Assembly: GCA_963762605.1 (NCBI GenBank)
Contig: CAVXLJ010000017.1
Location: 1-64,000, forward strand
Direction: 5' to 3'
Length of the DNA stretch: 64,000 nt
Origin: CAVSRC01 sp963762605
Lineage (GTDB): Bacteria; Pseudomonadota; Alphaproteobacteria; Rhizobiales; Kaistiaceae
Part shown: positions 33,345-42,177 of the stretch, piece by piece
Position numbering within the stretch: the stretch's first letter is position 1
Layout: each line of letters begins with the position of its first letter
The notes under the pieces: generated by a model
Database searches by the model: none
The model's input: the letters and a program-made list of their open reading frames with translations, nothing else
What the model was told of the DNA's origin: nothing
Position numbers and translations under genes: made by a program

Positions 33345-34388
33345 TCACTCCGGGACGCCGACCGAAGCGCGTGGCCTGAAGATCGTCGGGAATTCGGTTC
33401 GCTCAGGCGGTATCGCACGAACGCCGATCCGGTGCAGAAGCAATTCCGCAGCGGCACCTCCCATAAGCTCGCCCGGCTGACCGACGGTACTCAACGGCGG
33501 ATTGAGAAGCTCCGCAGCAGGAATGTCGTCAAACCCGGCTATGCTGACTTGCGAGGGTATGCCGAGACCCAGATCGCGGCAGGCGTGGATCGCCCCGATG
33601 GCCATCATGTCGTTGGCGCAGATGAGTGCAGTCGGGCGGATGGAGGCCGGCTGGCCGAGCAACCGTGCTGCGGCAATGCGTCCAGAGTTCTCGCTGTAAT
33701 CGCCTTCGCTCACCGGCACGGCATCGGGGTCGAGACCGGCAGCGGCAATCGCTTCGCGATAGCCGGCCAGGCGCTGCTCGCTCGTCCACAACCGCGGCGG
33801 TCCGCCAATGATGGCAATGCGGCGATGCCCGGCACTGAGCACATGACTGGCAAGTTTCCGTGCGCCGGCCCGATTGTCGGCGCTGACGAAGGGCAGATCA
33901 ATTCCTGGCAGACGTTCGTCGACGAAGACGACATTGCCGCGTTCGGCCAGTTGTTGGAGCGAGCGGCTCGGCAGACCTGTGCCGGAAAGATAGATGACGC
34001 CATCGAGCCGCTGGTTGCGCAATACCTGAGCGAAATACTCCTCGCGCTCGATCTCGGCATAGGTGAGGCAGAGAACCAGAAGCACGTCGCTCTTCGTCGC
34101 CGCCTTTTCAATGCCCTGCGCCACGGCGGCGAAATACGGGTTCTGCAGGTCCGGGACGATGACCCCGATCGACGAAATGCGACCGCTGCGGAACATGCGC
34201 GCCGTATTGTTGGGCTCGTAGCCAAGCTCCGCGATCAGGCTCTGTACCCGCCGCCGCGTATCCGGCGCCACCTGTGCGCTGTTGTTTATGACGGAGCTGA
34301 CCGTTCCGACGGACACCTTGGCCGCCCGCGCGACATCACGGATCGTGGGCCTCCGGCGGTCATCGCCGGGAAGCCTGCTTGCGCTCAT
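33345..34388 (-). CDS. LacI-family transcriptional repressor
   Basis: A 347-residue repressor. The N-terminal helix-turn-helix is TIRDVARAAKVSVGTVSSVIN, followed by the hinge region with GYEPNNTARMFRSG. The periplasmic-binding-like effector domain follows, including IGVIVPDLQNPYFAAVAQ and ICANDMMAIGAI. Its ATG overlaps the stop of the permease gene (ATGA), so it is co-transcribed with the importer as the last gene. Two GAACCGGTTC palindromes in the divergent promoter at 37.8-37.9 kb are the likely operators. Confidence 0.92.
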   Translation of the reverse strand: MSASRLPGDDRRRPTIRDVARAAKVSVGTVSSVINNSAQVAPDTRRRVQSLIAELGYEPNNTARMFRSGRISSIGVIVPDLQNPYFAAVAQGIEKAATKSDVLLVLCLTYAEIEREEYFAQVLRNQRLDGVIYLSGTGLPSRSLQQLAERGNVVFVDERLPGIDLPFVSADNRAGARKLASHVLSAGHRRIAIIGGPPRLWTSEQRLAGYREAIAAAGLDPDAVPVSEGDYSENSGRIAAARLLGQPASIRPTALICANDMMAIGAIHACRDLGLGIPSQVSIAGFDDIPAAELLNPPLSTVGQPGELMGGAAAELLLHRIGVRAIPPERTEFPTIFRPRASVGVPE

Positions 34389-35245
34389 GATGTCACCGCA
34401 CTGCTCCGCTGGGCTGTCGTCGTCGGCCTGGTCGCCCGCCAGAAGCGGGGCGACCAGCGACGCGCGTGCGACGAGGATCGCCACGGCGTGAGGATGTATT
34501 CGACCAATACGACGAGCAGGAAGCTGGCGATGCCGAGCACGGCAAGCAGCGTGATCGCGGCGAAGGTGCCGGAGGTGTTCAGGCGCGAATTCGCCTGCAG
34601 CAGGTAGGAGCCGAGCCCGCCGCTGGTCGACGCGGTCCATTCGCCGATCACCGCGCCGGTGACGCTGAAGGTCGCCGACAGCTTGAGCGCCGAGAACAGC
34701 GGCGTGTAGGTCGCCGGCAGCTTGATGTGGCGGAAGATGCTCATCTGCGAGCCGCCCATCGACTTGGCCAGGTTGATCATGTCGCGGTCGACCGCCGCCA
34801 GCCCGTCGAGCACGTTGACGACCACCGGGAAGAACACGGTGAATCCGACGATGACCACCTTGGGCGCGAGGCCGAACCCCAGCCAGATGGTGAGCGCCGC
34901 CGAGATGGCGATGATCGGTACCGCCTGGCTGGCGATGAGTATCGGATAGAGCGCGCTGCGTACCACCGCAGCGGAATCCATGAGGACGGCGAAGATGAAG
35001 CCGGCGCCAGCGCCGCAGACGAAGCCGAACAGGAACTCGACGAACGTCGTGCGCATGCCCTTCCAGAGCGTGCTCCAGTCGCCGACGATGTGGCTCCACA
35101 CGTCGCCCGTCGACGGCATCACATAGCGCGGGATGTGGTAGTACCCGACAACAAAATCCCAGAAGAGCACCAACAGCACGACGGCGGCGAGCGGGCCGCC
35201 GACCTGGAGAAGCAGTCGCCGCTGCCAAGTCATCTCAGTGGGCAT
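34385..35245 (-). CDS. ABC permease, NMT1/SsuC-type importer
   Basis: A protein of 286-288 residues with about six membrane helices. The words YVMPSTGDVWSHIV and VLDGLAAVDRDMINLAKSMGG (coupling region) mark a SsuC/ThiX-type permease. The C-terminal 35 residues are basic and Arg/Ser-rich and extend beyond the usual end. Three in-frame ATGs lie at the start; the one at 35245 is best spaced from a GGAG site. The gene overlaps the ATPase gene end and the LacI gene start. Confidence 0.88.
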   Translation of the reverse strand: MPTEMTWQRRLLLQVGGPLAAVVLLVLFWDFVVGYYHIPRYVMPSTGDVWSHIVGDWSTLWKGMRTTFVEFLFGFVCGAGAGFIFAVLMDSAAVVRSALYPILIASQAVPIIAISAALTIWLGFGLAPKVVIVGFTVFFPVVVNVLDGLAAVDRDMINLAKSMGGSQMSIFRHIKLPATYTPLFSALKLSATFSVTGAVIGEWTASTSGGLGSYLLQANSRLNTSGTFAAITLLAVLGIASFLLVVLVEYILTPWRSSSHARRWSPRFWRATRPTTTAQRSSAVTS

Positions 35246-36020
35246 GGGCATCTCCGGCGGGCGTGGGCGAATAGATCAGGTCGAGCGTCCTGCGCTTCAG
35301 CGCCATGAATTCCGGCGCCGTCAGGCAGGACAGCGGTCGCGGTCGCTCGATGTCAACCGTGAAGATCTCCTGGACGCGGCCAGGACGCGGCGTCATTACC
35401 ACGACCCGGTCCGCCAGGAAGATCGCCTCGTCGATATCGTGGGTGACGAACAGGATGGTCCCCTGTTGATCCTGCCAGACCTCCAGCAGCCACTCCTGCA
35501 TGGCCAATCGCGTCTGCGAGTCGAGCGCGCCGAACGGTTCGTCAAGCAGCATGAGGTCGTGATGCATGGCCAGCGTGCGCATCAGCGCGACGCGCTGGCG
35601 CATGCCCCCGGACAGCGCCGCCGGATAGTGATTGACGAATTCGCCGAGACCGTAGCGCGTGGCCAGTGCATAGCCCTCGGCGCGCTGGGCGTGGGTCGCG
35701 CGTCCCTTGAGCGTGGCGCCGAGCACGATGTTGTCGAGCACCGTCCGCCAGGGAAGCAGGAGATCCTTCTGCAGCATGTAGCCGACATTGTCGGCGTGGC
35801 CGGTCACCTCGGCGCCGTCGACCAGCACGCGCCCTTCGGTCGGCGCGATGATTCCCGCAATGACGTTGAACAGCGTGCTCTTGCCGCAGCCGGACGGCCC
35901 CACGATGGCGACGAATTCGCCGGAGCGAACCTCGAGGTCGGTGGGTGAAAGAGCCAGCACTTTGCCGAAGCGTTGCGACAGCCGCTCGACCGATAGTTTC
36001 GGCGTATCCGTGTTTGCCAT
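35235..36020 (-). CDS. ABC ATP-binding protein, NMT1/SsuB-type importer
   Basis: A 261-residue ABC ATPase with Walker A GPSGCGKST, Q-loop region MLQKDLLLPWRTV, signature LSGGMRQRVALMRT and Walker B LMLLDEPFGALD. The frame is open to 36341, but the ATG at 36018-36020 (MANTDTPKLSVERLSQRFG) is the likely start, since the longer version lacks homology-like features. It partners the permease and NMT1-type binding protein of this operon. Confidence 0.9.
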   Translation of the reverse strand: MANTDTPKLSVERLSQRFGKVLALSPTDLEVRSGEFVAIVGPSGCGKSTLFNVIAGIIAPTEGRVLVDGAEVTGHADNVGYMLQKDLLLPWRTVLDNIVLGATLKGRATHAQRAEGYALATRYGLGEFVNHYPAALSGGMRQRVALMRTLAMHHDLMLLDEPFGALDSQTRLAMQEWLLEVWQDQQGTILFVTHDIDEAIFLADRVVVMTPRPGRVQEIFTVDIERPRPLSCLTAPEFMALKRRTLDLIYSPTPAGDAHAH

Positions 36021-36054
36021 TGGAACTCCAATCGTCGCGGCCCGGGCCAGAGCC

Positions 36055-36777
36055 CTAGACAATCTGGCACCGGTCGCGACCGAACCATACGACATCCTCG
36101 ACCTTGACCGCGATGTCGCCGCGCGCAGCAAACGGTTCGATCGCCCAGGCAGCCCACATGGGCGTGGCGTTGCCGGCATCGATGAAGTTGTGAAGATAGG
36201 CCGCGCCCGCCGCAAGCGAATGACCGATGTTGCCGAGCAGGTCGAGGAGCACGAAACCCTCGGCCACCAGTTGCTCGTGGACCATTTCGAACAGCTCGTT
36301 GGCCGCCATGCCGGGCCGGCAGCGGGCAAGCAATTCGGCATGGATCCGCTCGATATCGGCGAGCGCCTGACTGGCCTCGGGAAAGTCGCCGATCACTCGG
36401 CAGCGCGTACAGTCGCCCCAGAAGCCTTCGGCGGATATCGGATGCACGTCGACCATCAGGACGTCGCGCTCGGCGGCGGCGAGATCGGTCGGCGGACGGG
36501 TGGGAAAACAGACCCGGGTATTCTCGCCGAGGCCGATATTGGTGATCGTCCAGATGCCGGTCGCGCCACCGGCGACCAGATGGTCGCTGACGGCGCGCTC
36601 CACCTGCTGCTCGGTGACGCCGGGACGCCCCGCATCAAGGCCGGCGGCGGCGGCGGCCCGCGCCAATGCCTGAACCGCGCGCAGGCCGGGCGGCGGGTCA
36701 AAGGCAATGTCCGGCCCCGGCCGGTATGTCCAGGCCGGGGCCAGCACGGGAGATGTCGACGAATTGTCGTCGTTCAT
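36055..36777 (-). CDS. M24-family metallopeptidase / creatinase-like protein
   Basis: A 240-residue pita-bread-fold protein covering only the catalytic M24 domain. Putative metal ligands are Asp in LMVDVHP, Asp in GDCTRCRV, His in NIGHSLAAG, Glu in WAIEPFA and Glu in VKVEDVV, in the expected order. There is no N-terminal creatinase domain. M24 enzymes cleave Xaa-Pro peptides or C-N bonds of small molecules. Co-transcribed with an ABC importer; its ATG overlaps the binding-protein stop. A role in hydrolysing the imported nitrogen compound is plausible. Confidence 0.85.
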   Translation of the reverse strand: MNDDNSSTSPVLAPAWTYRPGPDIAFDPPPGLRAVQALARAAAAAGLDAGRPGVTEQQVERAVSDHLVAGGATGIWTITNIGLGENTRVCFPTRPPTDLAAAERDVLMVDVHPISAEGFWGDCTRCRVIGDFPEASQALADIERIHAELLARCRPGMAANELFEMVHEQLVAEGFVLLDLLGNIGHSLAAGAAYLHNFIDAGNATPMWAAWAIEPFAARGDIAVKVEDVVWFGRDRCQIV

Positions 36778-37760
36778 TTCGGCAGGTACTCGTTGGTGTA
36801 GTAGTCGGCGACCGGCTTCGGATCCTTGACGATGCCGAGACCCTTGACCGCCGCGATCAATGCCGTCCAGTCGTCATTGCTCAACGTCAGAAGGTCGGGC
36901 CCCGCCTTGCCGAACTGAGGCAACGTGTCCTTCCATTGCTGGTTGATGAAAGCCGGGTCGTAGGCCTTGGCATATTCCTTCTGGAACGCTGCGGGCCCCT
37001 CGTCCGGGTGGGCGATGGCATATTGGATGCTCTTCATCGTGGCCCGCATGAAGGCCTTGGCCAGGTCGGGGTTCTTGGCGAGCCAGTCCTCGTTGCCGGC
37101 GAACATGAAGATCGGCGTGTTGGGAACGCCGTGGCCGACGGCGGGCAGGAACTCCGGCGTCTGGTGGCCGGCGGTCACCATTTCGGTGCCCTCGGCATTG
37201 GTGATCCCGGTGATGGCATCGACCTTGCCCTGCAGAAGCAGCGGCACCGTGTCGTCGGAGGCTGCGACGGTGGTGACGTCGTCAAGCGTCAGATTGGCGC
37301 TCTTCAACATCAACGAAAGCTGCGCCTTGGTCCAGGCATCGTTGTAGATGCCGATCGTCTTGCCTTTGAGGCCGGCCACGGTGGTCGGGTCACCCTGCTT
37401 GGTGATGATGCCCCAATTGTTGCCGCGTCCGTAGCGCCCGATCGCCTTGACTGGCGCCCCCTCCTCCTTGGCGAAGATGATGTCCATCACCGTGGTGAAG
37501 GCAACGTTGGCTGCGCCCGTGCCGAGGAACTTCATCGTATCGGCGACCGTCGGCGGGGCAATGATATCGAGGTTGATCCCTTCGTCGGCGTAGAAGCCTT
37601 TCTCTTTGCCCAGGATCCACGGGATCCAGAAGCCGTCCGCAACCGGCCATTCCTGGACGAACTTGATCGTCGTCAGGTCGGCCGCCCTCGCCGGCATTGC
37701 CAACGGAGCAAGCGTCGCAGCCGCTACCGCAAGGCCCAGTGCCACAGATCTGAAGCTCAT
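36774..37760 (-). CDS. NMT1/ThiY-like ABC solute-binding protein
   Basis: A 328-residue periplasmic binding protein with a signal peptide (MSFRSVALGLAVAAATLAPL, cleavage near ARA). The mature start TTIKFVQEWPVADGFWIPW and IGIYNDAWTKAQLSLML are typical of the NMT1/THI5-like group that binds pyrimidine or thiamine precursors, riboflavin and related aromatic nitrogen compounds. First gene of the minus operon, with a GAACCGGTTC operator about 45 bp upstream. Confidence 0.88.
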   Translation of the reverse strand: MSFRSVALGLAVAAATLAPLAMPARAADLTTIKFVQEWPVADGFWIPWILGKEKGFYADEGINLDIIAPPTVADTMKFLGTGAANVAFTTVMDIIFAKEEGAPVKAIGRYGRGNNWGIITKQGDPTTVAGLKGKTIGIYNDAWTKAQLSLMLKSANLTLDDVTTVAASDDTVPLLLQGKVDAITGITNAEGTEMVTAGHQTPEFLPAVGHGVPNTPIFMFAGNEDWLAKNPDLAKAFMRATMKSIQYAIAHPDEGPAAFQKEYAKAYDPAFINQQWKDTLPQFGKAGPDLLTLSNDDWTALIAAVKGLGIVKDPKPVADYYTNEYLPK

Positions 37761-37802
37761 CGCAATTCCCTCCGTTGCCGTTTGCCGCTCCTGGCGATAA
37801 AT

Positions 37803-37814
37803 TGAACCGGTTCA
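37803..37814. promoter_or_regulatory. LacI-type operator, copy 1
   Basis: TGAACCGGTTCA is a perfect 12-bp palindrome with the central CG typical of LacI-family sites. It lies 43 bp before the binding-protein start on the minus strand. A second copy is 90 bp away. Confidence 0.75.
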
Positions 37815-37893
37815 TAACAACGTGTCAAGGCTTATATGATAAGCATCATGCCGGTTTTTGCGTCAGCCACACTCCATTATTGACGAAATTCCC

Positions 37894-37903
37894 GAACCGG
37901 TTC
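37894..37903. promoter_or_regulatory. LacI-type operator, copy 2
   Basis: GAACCGGTTC repeats the palindrome of 37803-37814. It lies 20 bp before the start of the divergent plus-strand gene, so the two copies can serve the two directions or one looped repressor. Confidence 0.72.
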
Positions 37904-37923
37904 AGATAGGGGAACGACGACGG

Positions 37924-38730
37924 ATGTCCGGGACAATCACACCCATGCAGAACAAGAAGAAGGTACTATTGGTCGGCGAGACGTGGCTCAGCGCGGCGTC
38001 GCACTACAAGGGGTTCGACCGCTTCGACAGCGCCACGTTCCACTCCGGGGCGGATCCGCTGATCGCGGCGCTTGCCGACAGCGCGTTCGACCTCACCCAC
38101 ATGCCGGCGCATGTGGCCGTCGAGGCGTTTCCCTCTTCGCTTGAGGCACTCGGCAAATACGACGCCCTCCTCCTCTCCGATATCGGCGCAAATTCACTTC
38201 TCCTGCATCCCGATGTATGGCTGCGCGGCAAACCGGTCGCCAATCGCCTGAAGCTGATCCGCGAGTGGACCGCCGCGGGAGGCGGGCTTGTCATGATCGG
38301 CGGGTATCTCAGCTTCCAGGGCATCGACGGTCGCGCACGCTGGCGCCATACGCCGGTCGAACAGGCTCTGCCGGTCAGTTGCCATCCCTATGACGACCGG
38401 CTGGAAGTGCCGGAGGGGTTCCATGCGGAGATCGTTGCACCCGATCACCCACTGCTGGCTGGGGCAAGCGAGCTCGCTGGCGAATGGCCCTTCCTGCTCG
38501 GCGCCAACGAGGTTGTCGCAAAGCAGGGCGACGGTATGACGGTGATCGCCAAGCTGCCTGCCGAGCAGGGCGATCATCCGCTTCTGGTGGCCGGCCCCTA
38601 TGGGGCGGGCCGGTCGATCGCATGGACCTCCGACGTTGGACCGCACTGGGTGCCGCAAGCGTTCGTCGACTGGCCCGGCTACAAGGTCTTGTGGCGAAGC
38701 ATCCTGCGCTGGGTCACACGACTGAGCTGA
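37924..38730 (+). CDS. glutamine-amidotransferase-like protein (DUF1355-type)
   Basis: A 268-residue protein. VLLVGETWLSAASHYKGFD, ALLLSDIGANSLLLHPD and EWTAAGGGLVMIGGYLSFQGIDG are features of a cytoplasmic class-I amidotransferase-like family of unknown reaction. I see no classical GxCxG nucleophile. The start at 37924 is the first ATG after the operator; an ATG at 37945 (MQNKKK) is possible. It precedes the nitrilase-family gene by 19 bp and is divergent from the importer. Confidence 0.75.
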   Translation: MSGTITPMQNKKKVLLVGETWLSAASHYKGFDRFDSATFHSGADPLIAALADSAFDLTHMPAHVAVEAFPSSLEALGKYDALLLSDIGANSLLLHPDVWLRGKPVANRLKLIREWTAAGGGLVMIGGYLSFQGIDGRARWRHTPVEQALPVSCHPYDDRLEVPEGFHAEIVAPDHPLLAGASELAGEWPFLLGANEVVAKQGDGMTVIAKLPAEQGDHPLLVAGPYGAGRSIAWTSDVGPHWVPQAFVDWPGYKVLWRSILRWVTRLS

Positions 38731-38749
38731 CGATCTGAAGGTGTCGCCG

Positions 38750-39626
38750 ATGAAGAAACAGCCGGAAGCCCCCGTCACCGTTGCCTGCATCCAGATGGAG
38801 CCGAAGATCGGCGACGTTGACGGCAATATCCGCCGATCGTCTCGAGTTCATCGGCAAGGCCGCCGACCAGGGAGCCGAACTCATCGTCCTGCCCGAGCTG
38901 TGCAACACCGGCTATGTCTTCCAAACGCGCGGCGAGGCGCGCGCGCTTGCCGAAGAGATACCGGACGGCAAGACCACGGCTGCATGGGCAGCGATCGCTG
39001 CCCAACGCAATATCCACCTGGTTGCCGGAATCACCGAGCGGGACGGTGAGCTGCTCTACAATTCGGCCGTGCTCATCGGCCCGAACGGTCTTGTCGGCCG
39101 CTATCGCAAGGTGCACCTGTGGGAAGCGGAGGCGCTCTTTTTCGCGCCAGGCGATCTCGGCTTCCCGGTCTTCGACACACCGCTCGGGCGCATCGGCTGT
39201 CACATCTGCTACGATTGCTGGTTTGCGGAGAGCTTCCGATTGGCCGCCTTGCAGGGCGCCGAGATCGTCTGCGTGCCGACCAACTGGGTGCCGATACCCG
39301 GTCAGGATCCAAATCGCGAAGCGATGGCCAATATCATCGTCATGGCCGCCGCCCACACCAATTCCATCTTCGTTGCCGCTGCCGACCGTGTCGGCACCGA
39401 ACGCGGTCAGCCGTTCATCGGCCAGAGCCTGATCGTCAGTCACACCGGCTGGCCAGTGGCGGGCCCGGCAAGCCGCAGCGACGAAGAGATCATCCTGGCG
39501 CAGGTCAACCTCGCCGATGCACGGCGCAAGCGGAACTGGAACGCCTTCAATCAGGTGCTCCGCGATCGGCGTACCGATGTCTACGACGAAATGCTCGGTT
39601 CGCAGCACAAGCCGAACTGGTACTAG
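38750..39626 (+). pseudogene. carbon-nitrogen hydrolase (nitrilase superfamily), frameshifted
   Basis: The ATG at 38750 starts MKKQPEAPVTVACIQMEPKI, then GDVDGNIRR, a normal nitrilase-superfamily start. Around 38835-38842 the coding moves to another frame, which continues LEFIGKAADQGAELIVLPEL through 39626. The full span of 877 nt leaves one extra base, so a +1 insertion is likely. The catalytic Glu (LPEL), Lys (RYRKVHLW) and Cys (HICYDCWFAES) are all present downstream. If the indel is a sequencing error the gene is intact, with about 291 residues. Members hydrolyse nitriles, amides or N-carbamoyl compounds. Confidence 0.8.
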
Positions 39627-39710
39627 GCGGCGGCGCGCTCAGGCATCGCGGTGCCTGCTGACACTGTCAGGCCCGACAGCGCCTCTGCGTTCGCCGGATC
39701 AACGCGAAAC

Positions 39711-40180
39711 GCTCCGCTCGATCAGCCCCCGACGACCTGAGAGAAGAGTCAACTGCTGAACGCGCCTGAGAGATATCTCCGGGAGTTACGGCCGCCACAG
39801 GCGCAAATGCGTCTCTCCGGGAACCACAGGTCCACGCGATCGCCGAAGACGGCCCGGAACCGGGCCGTCTATTCGATGGCCGGAAATGTAGAAAACTATT
39901 TTCTATCAATGGCTTAAATAGTAGCTGTGCTGGCAGTCCACCGCAAACCTGTCTCTGATCTCCTTTCCCGTTTTCACCGAGTTTGCAGGGGCCAAAGGGC
40001 CTGGAACAGGGAATTCCGATCGTCAACCGTTGACGCTGTCCGGGAACGTGTTGTCGTCGAGCGGGATGCGATGGCGACCACGCGGGAACGGATTGCTGTT
40101 TGGCGATTGGTCGATGTCGCGAAGTGGGAACGCAGTGCTGCTAAGCAAATGCTGATGTCGAGAAGTGGGAACGCTCGTGC
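39711..40180. repeat. direct repeat copy A (non-coding, IS-tail-like)
   Basis: This 0.47-kb stretch matches 54964-55592 in the same orientation with the same order of landmarks: GCTCCGCT, GAGAGATATC, CCGGGAACCACAGGT, a GGCCCGG-AA-CCGGGCC hairpin (here 39847-39870, 11-bp stem), GGAACAGGGAATTCC and a 21-bp tandem array. No protein is supported in it. It lies between the nitrilase gene and the nucleoside cassette. The flanks 39627-39710 and 40181-40428 show nothing recognisable. Confidence 0.75.
40035..40180. repeat. 21-bp degenerate tandem array (copy A)
   Basis: Seven units of 20-21 bp share a core near AAGYGGGAACG, at 40035, 40056, 40077, 40098, 40119, 40140 and 40160. The units at 40077-40118 share a long exact stretch (GGAACGGATTGCTGTTTGGC and beyond) with copy B. 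Regular spacing of two helical turns suits repeated protein-binding sites such as transposase sites at element ends. Confidence 0.65.
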
Positions 40181-40428
40181 GGATTGGTTGCGTCACTTTG
40201 GGGAAGGCCGAGGCTGCGAACGCACCGCCGAAGACCTTGGGGCGCGGGTGGGCGTGCATTCTGTCGGGTAACCGATCCGGTTCCAGGTCTGGCTCGGACA
40301 TGACCCGGGTCGTTGCGCGCACCGCTGATACGCCAATCGCGAACGTCGAACGCAGTGGCGGAAGTCTGCACCGACGAACGCCCGCTCCTGGTAAAGTTGA
40401 TGGTGACAGGCCGTTTGACCACAGAGAG

Positions 40429-40440
40429 TGAAACGTTTAA
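40429..40440. promoter_or_regulatory. LacI-type operator for the nucleoside cassette, left end
   Basis: TGAAACGTTTAA lies 20 bp before the first permease. The same 12-mer occurs at 54310-54321, before the binding-protein gene at the other end of the cassette. The AAACGTTT core is a perfect palindrome with the central CG of LacI-family operators; the LacI-type gene at 45.4 kb is the candidate regulator. Confidence 0.7.
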
Positions 40441-40459
40441 TTAGAGCTGAGGAGCCTGT

Positions 40460-41332
40460 ATGACGCGCACACTGAGCACCCGAACGCACCACTATCTGTT
40501 CGTTGCACCGGCGCTTCTGCTGAGCATCGCGATCGTGCTGCTGCCGGCCCTGCTCACGTTTGTCGTCTCCTTCACCGACTGGGACGGCGCAACAGCGCCG
40601 GTCTTCATTGGATTGAAGAACTTCAGGGACGTGTTCTCTGATCCAATCTTCTGGGGGGCGCTGTTCGACAACGTCCAGTGGACGGTGATCTTCCTCACCA
40701 TCCCGATGGCGATCGCGATGGTTGCGGCATCCATTCTCATGACCCGCAAGACCGGCGGGGCCGTCTATCAGATCATCTTCCTTCTGCCCTATGTGCTTTC
40801 TCCGGTCGCCAATGCCCTGATCTGGCAAAACATCATTTTCGATCCTGTATCCGGCGTGGTCGGCTGGCTGTCACGCAACTTCTTTCCGGTGATGGATCCC
40901 CTGACCGATATGCGCACTGCGCTGTACGCGGTTGCCAGCGTCGATATCTGGCATTTCTGGGGCTACCTGGCGATGGTCTTCTTCGCCGCCATGCGGCAGA
41001 CGCCTGAAGACCAGCTCGAAGCTGCCTTCCTCGAAGGCGCCAACGGATGGCAGGTGTTCCGGAACGTCACGCTGCCAAACATCCTCCCCACAGTGGCGCT
41101 GATGGTCGTGCTGGTGACGATCTTCTCGTTCCTGACCTTCGACTACATCTACCTGATTACGCAGGGCGGCCCCGCGCGCTCCACCGAGATGTTGTCGACA
41201 TTCGCCTACGCTTTCGCGTTCACCAGCTTTCAAGTCGGCAAAGCAGCAACCGTGGCGCTCGTCATGAGTTTCTTCGGCCTGATTGCGTCGGTCATCTATG
41301 TGCGTCTCAGCCGTTCGGAGTTGGGGGCATGA
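40460..41332 (+). CDS. CUT1-type ABC permease (MalF-like)
   Basis: A 290-residue membrane protein with about six helices. It starts MTRTLSTRTHHYLFVAPALL after a GAGGAG site and carries the EAA loop EAAFLEGANGWQVFRNVTLP. First gene of the plus-strand operon of two permeases, an ADP-ribosylglycohydrolase-like protein, an ATPase and a LacI repressor. The matching binding protein is encoded 13 kb away at 52.9-54.2 kb under an identical operator. Confidence 0.92.
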   Translation: MTRTLSTRTHHYLFVAPALLLSIAIVLLPALLTFVVSFTDWDGATAPVFIGLKNFRDVFSDPIFWGALFDNVQWTVIFLTIPMAIAMVAASILMTRKTGGAVYQIIFLLPYVLSPVANALIWQNIIFDPVSGVVGWLSRNFFPVMDPLTDMRTALYAVASVDIWHFWGYLAMVFFAAMRQTPEDQLEAAFLEGANGWQVFRNVTLPNILPTVALMVVLVTIFSFLTFDYIYLITQGGPARSTEMLSTFAYAFAFTSFQVGKAATVALVMSFFGLIASVIYVRLSRSELGA

Positions 41333-42174
41333 GTGGCGCGCCGACACCGAACCGCGCGGCGATCGCCCGCGTGGCCAGCACCTTCTATCTGGTCGCCGCG
41401 GCGGTCATTTCCCTGGTGCCGCTCACGCTCGTCGCTCTCAATGCGTTCAAGCCGCACGCTGCGATCGTCGCCAATCCGCTGAGCCTCCCCACATCGCTCA
41501 ATCTGATCAACTTCGCCCACGCGTGGCGGGGTGGCCATTTCTCGACCGGCATCGTCAACAGCCTGCTGCTCTCCGGCTCGACCATGATTATCACGCTGAG
41601 CTGCACATCGCTGGCAGCCTTCGCGCTCGCCCGTCGGCAGATCAGGGGTTGGCAGGCGATCACCATCTATTTCCTCTGCGCCACCACGGTCCCGATCCAG
41701 CTCTTTCTATTTCCGCTCTACTTCGTCTTCGCCAAGCTCGGTCTGATCGGCAATTTCGTGGCGACGGCGTCGATCCTCTCTGCGATCAACCTGCCGCTCT
41801 CCATCTTCCTGCTGCGCGCCTATGTCCTTGGGATACCGGTCGACATCGACGACGCGGCCTTCATGGACGGCGCCAATCCGTGGCAGACCTTCCGCTACAT
41901 CATCCTGCCGCTGATGCGGCCCGGTATCGTGACGGTGGCGATCATCGTCTTCCTCAATTCCTGGAACGAGTTCCTCATCACCACGACCTTCCAGAAGGGC
42001 CGCGACAACCTGACGATGACGCTCGGCTATCTCTCCATGAACGGGACCTACGCGACCGATCAGGGGGCGATGATGGCCGGCGCCTTCATCCTGGTGGCGC
42101 CGATCGTGGTCTTCTTCCTCGTCATGCAGCGCTTCTTCATCGCCGGCATGACGGCAGGCTCCGTCAAGGGTTAG
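41329..42174 (+). CDS. CUT1-type ABC permease (MalG-like)
   Basis: A 281-residue membrane protein. The ATG at 41329 overlaps the previous stop (ATGA). The open frame extends upstream, but that part is antisense-like noise inside the first permease gene. EAA loop: DAAFMDGANPWQTFRYIILP. About six hydrophobic helices. Works with the partner at 40460-41332. Confidence 0.92.
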   Translation: MSGAPTPNRAAIARVASTFYLVAAAVISLVPLTLVALNAFKPHAAIVANPLSLPTSLNLINFAHAWRGGHFSTGIVNSLLLSGSTMIITLSCTSLAAFALARRQIRGWQAITIYFLCATTVPIQLFLFPLYFVFAKLGLIGNFVATASILSAINLPLSIFLLRAYVLGIPVDIDDAAFMDGANPWQTFRYIILPLMRPGIVTVAIIVFLNSWNEFLITTTFQKGRDNLTMTLGYLSMNGTYATDQGAMMAGAFILVAPIVVFFLVMQRFFIAGMTAGSVKG

Positions 42175-42177
42175 GTC

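Noticed and set aside
35235..36341. Longer ATPase version with about 107 extra N-terminal residues
   Set aside because: The extra part overlaps the M24 gene and lacks ABC features; the ATG at 36018-36020 gives a standard start.
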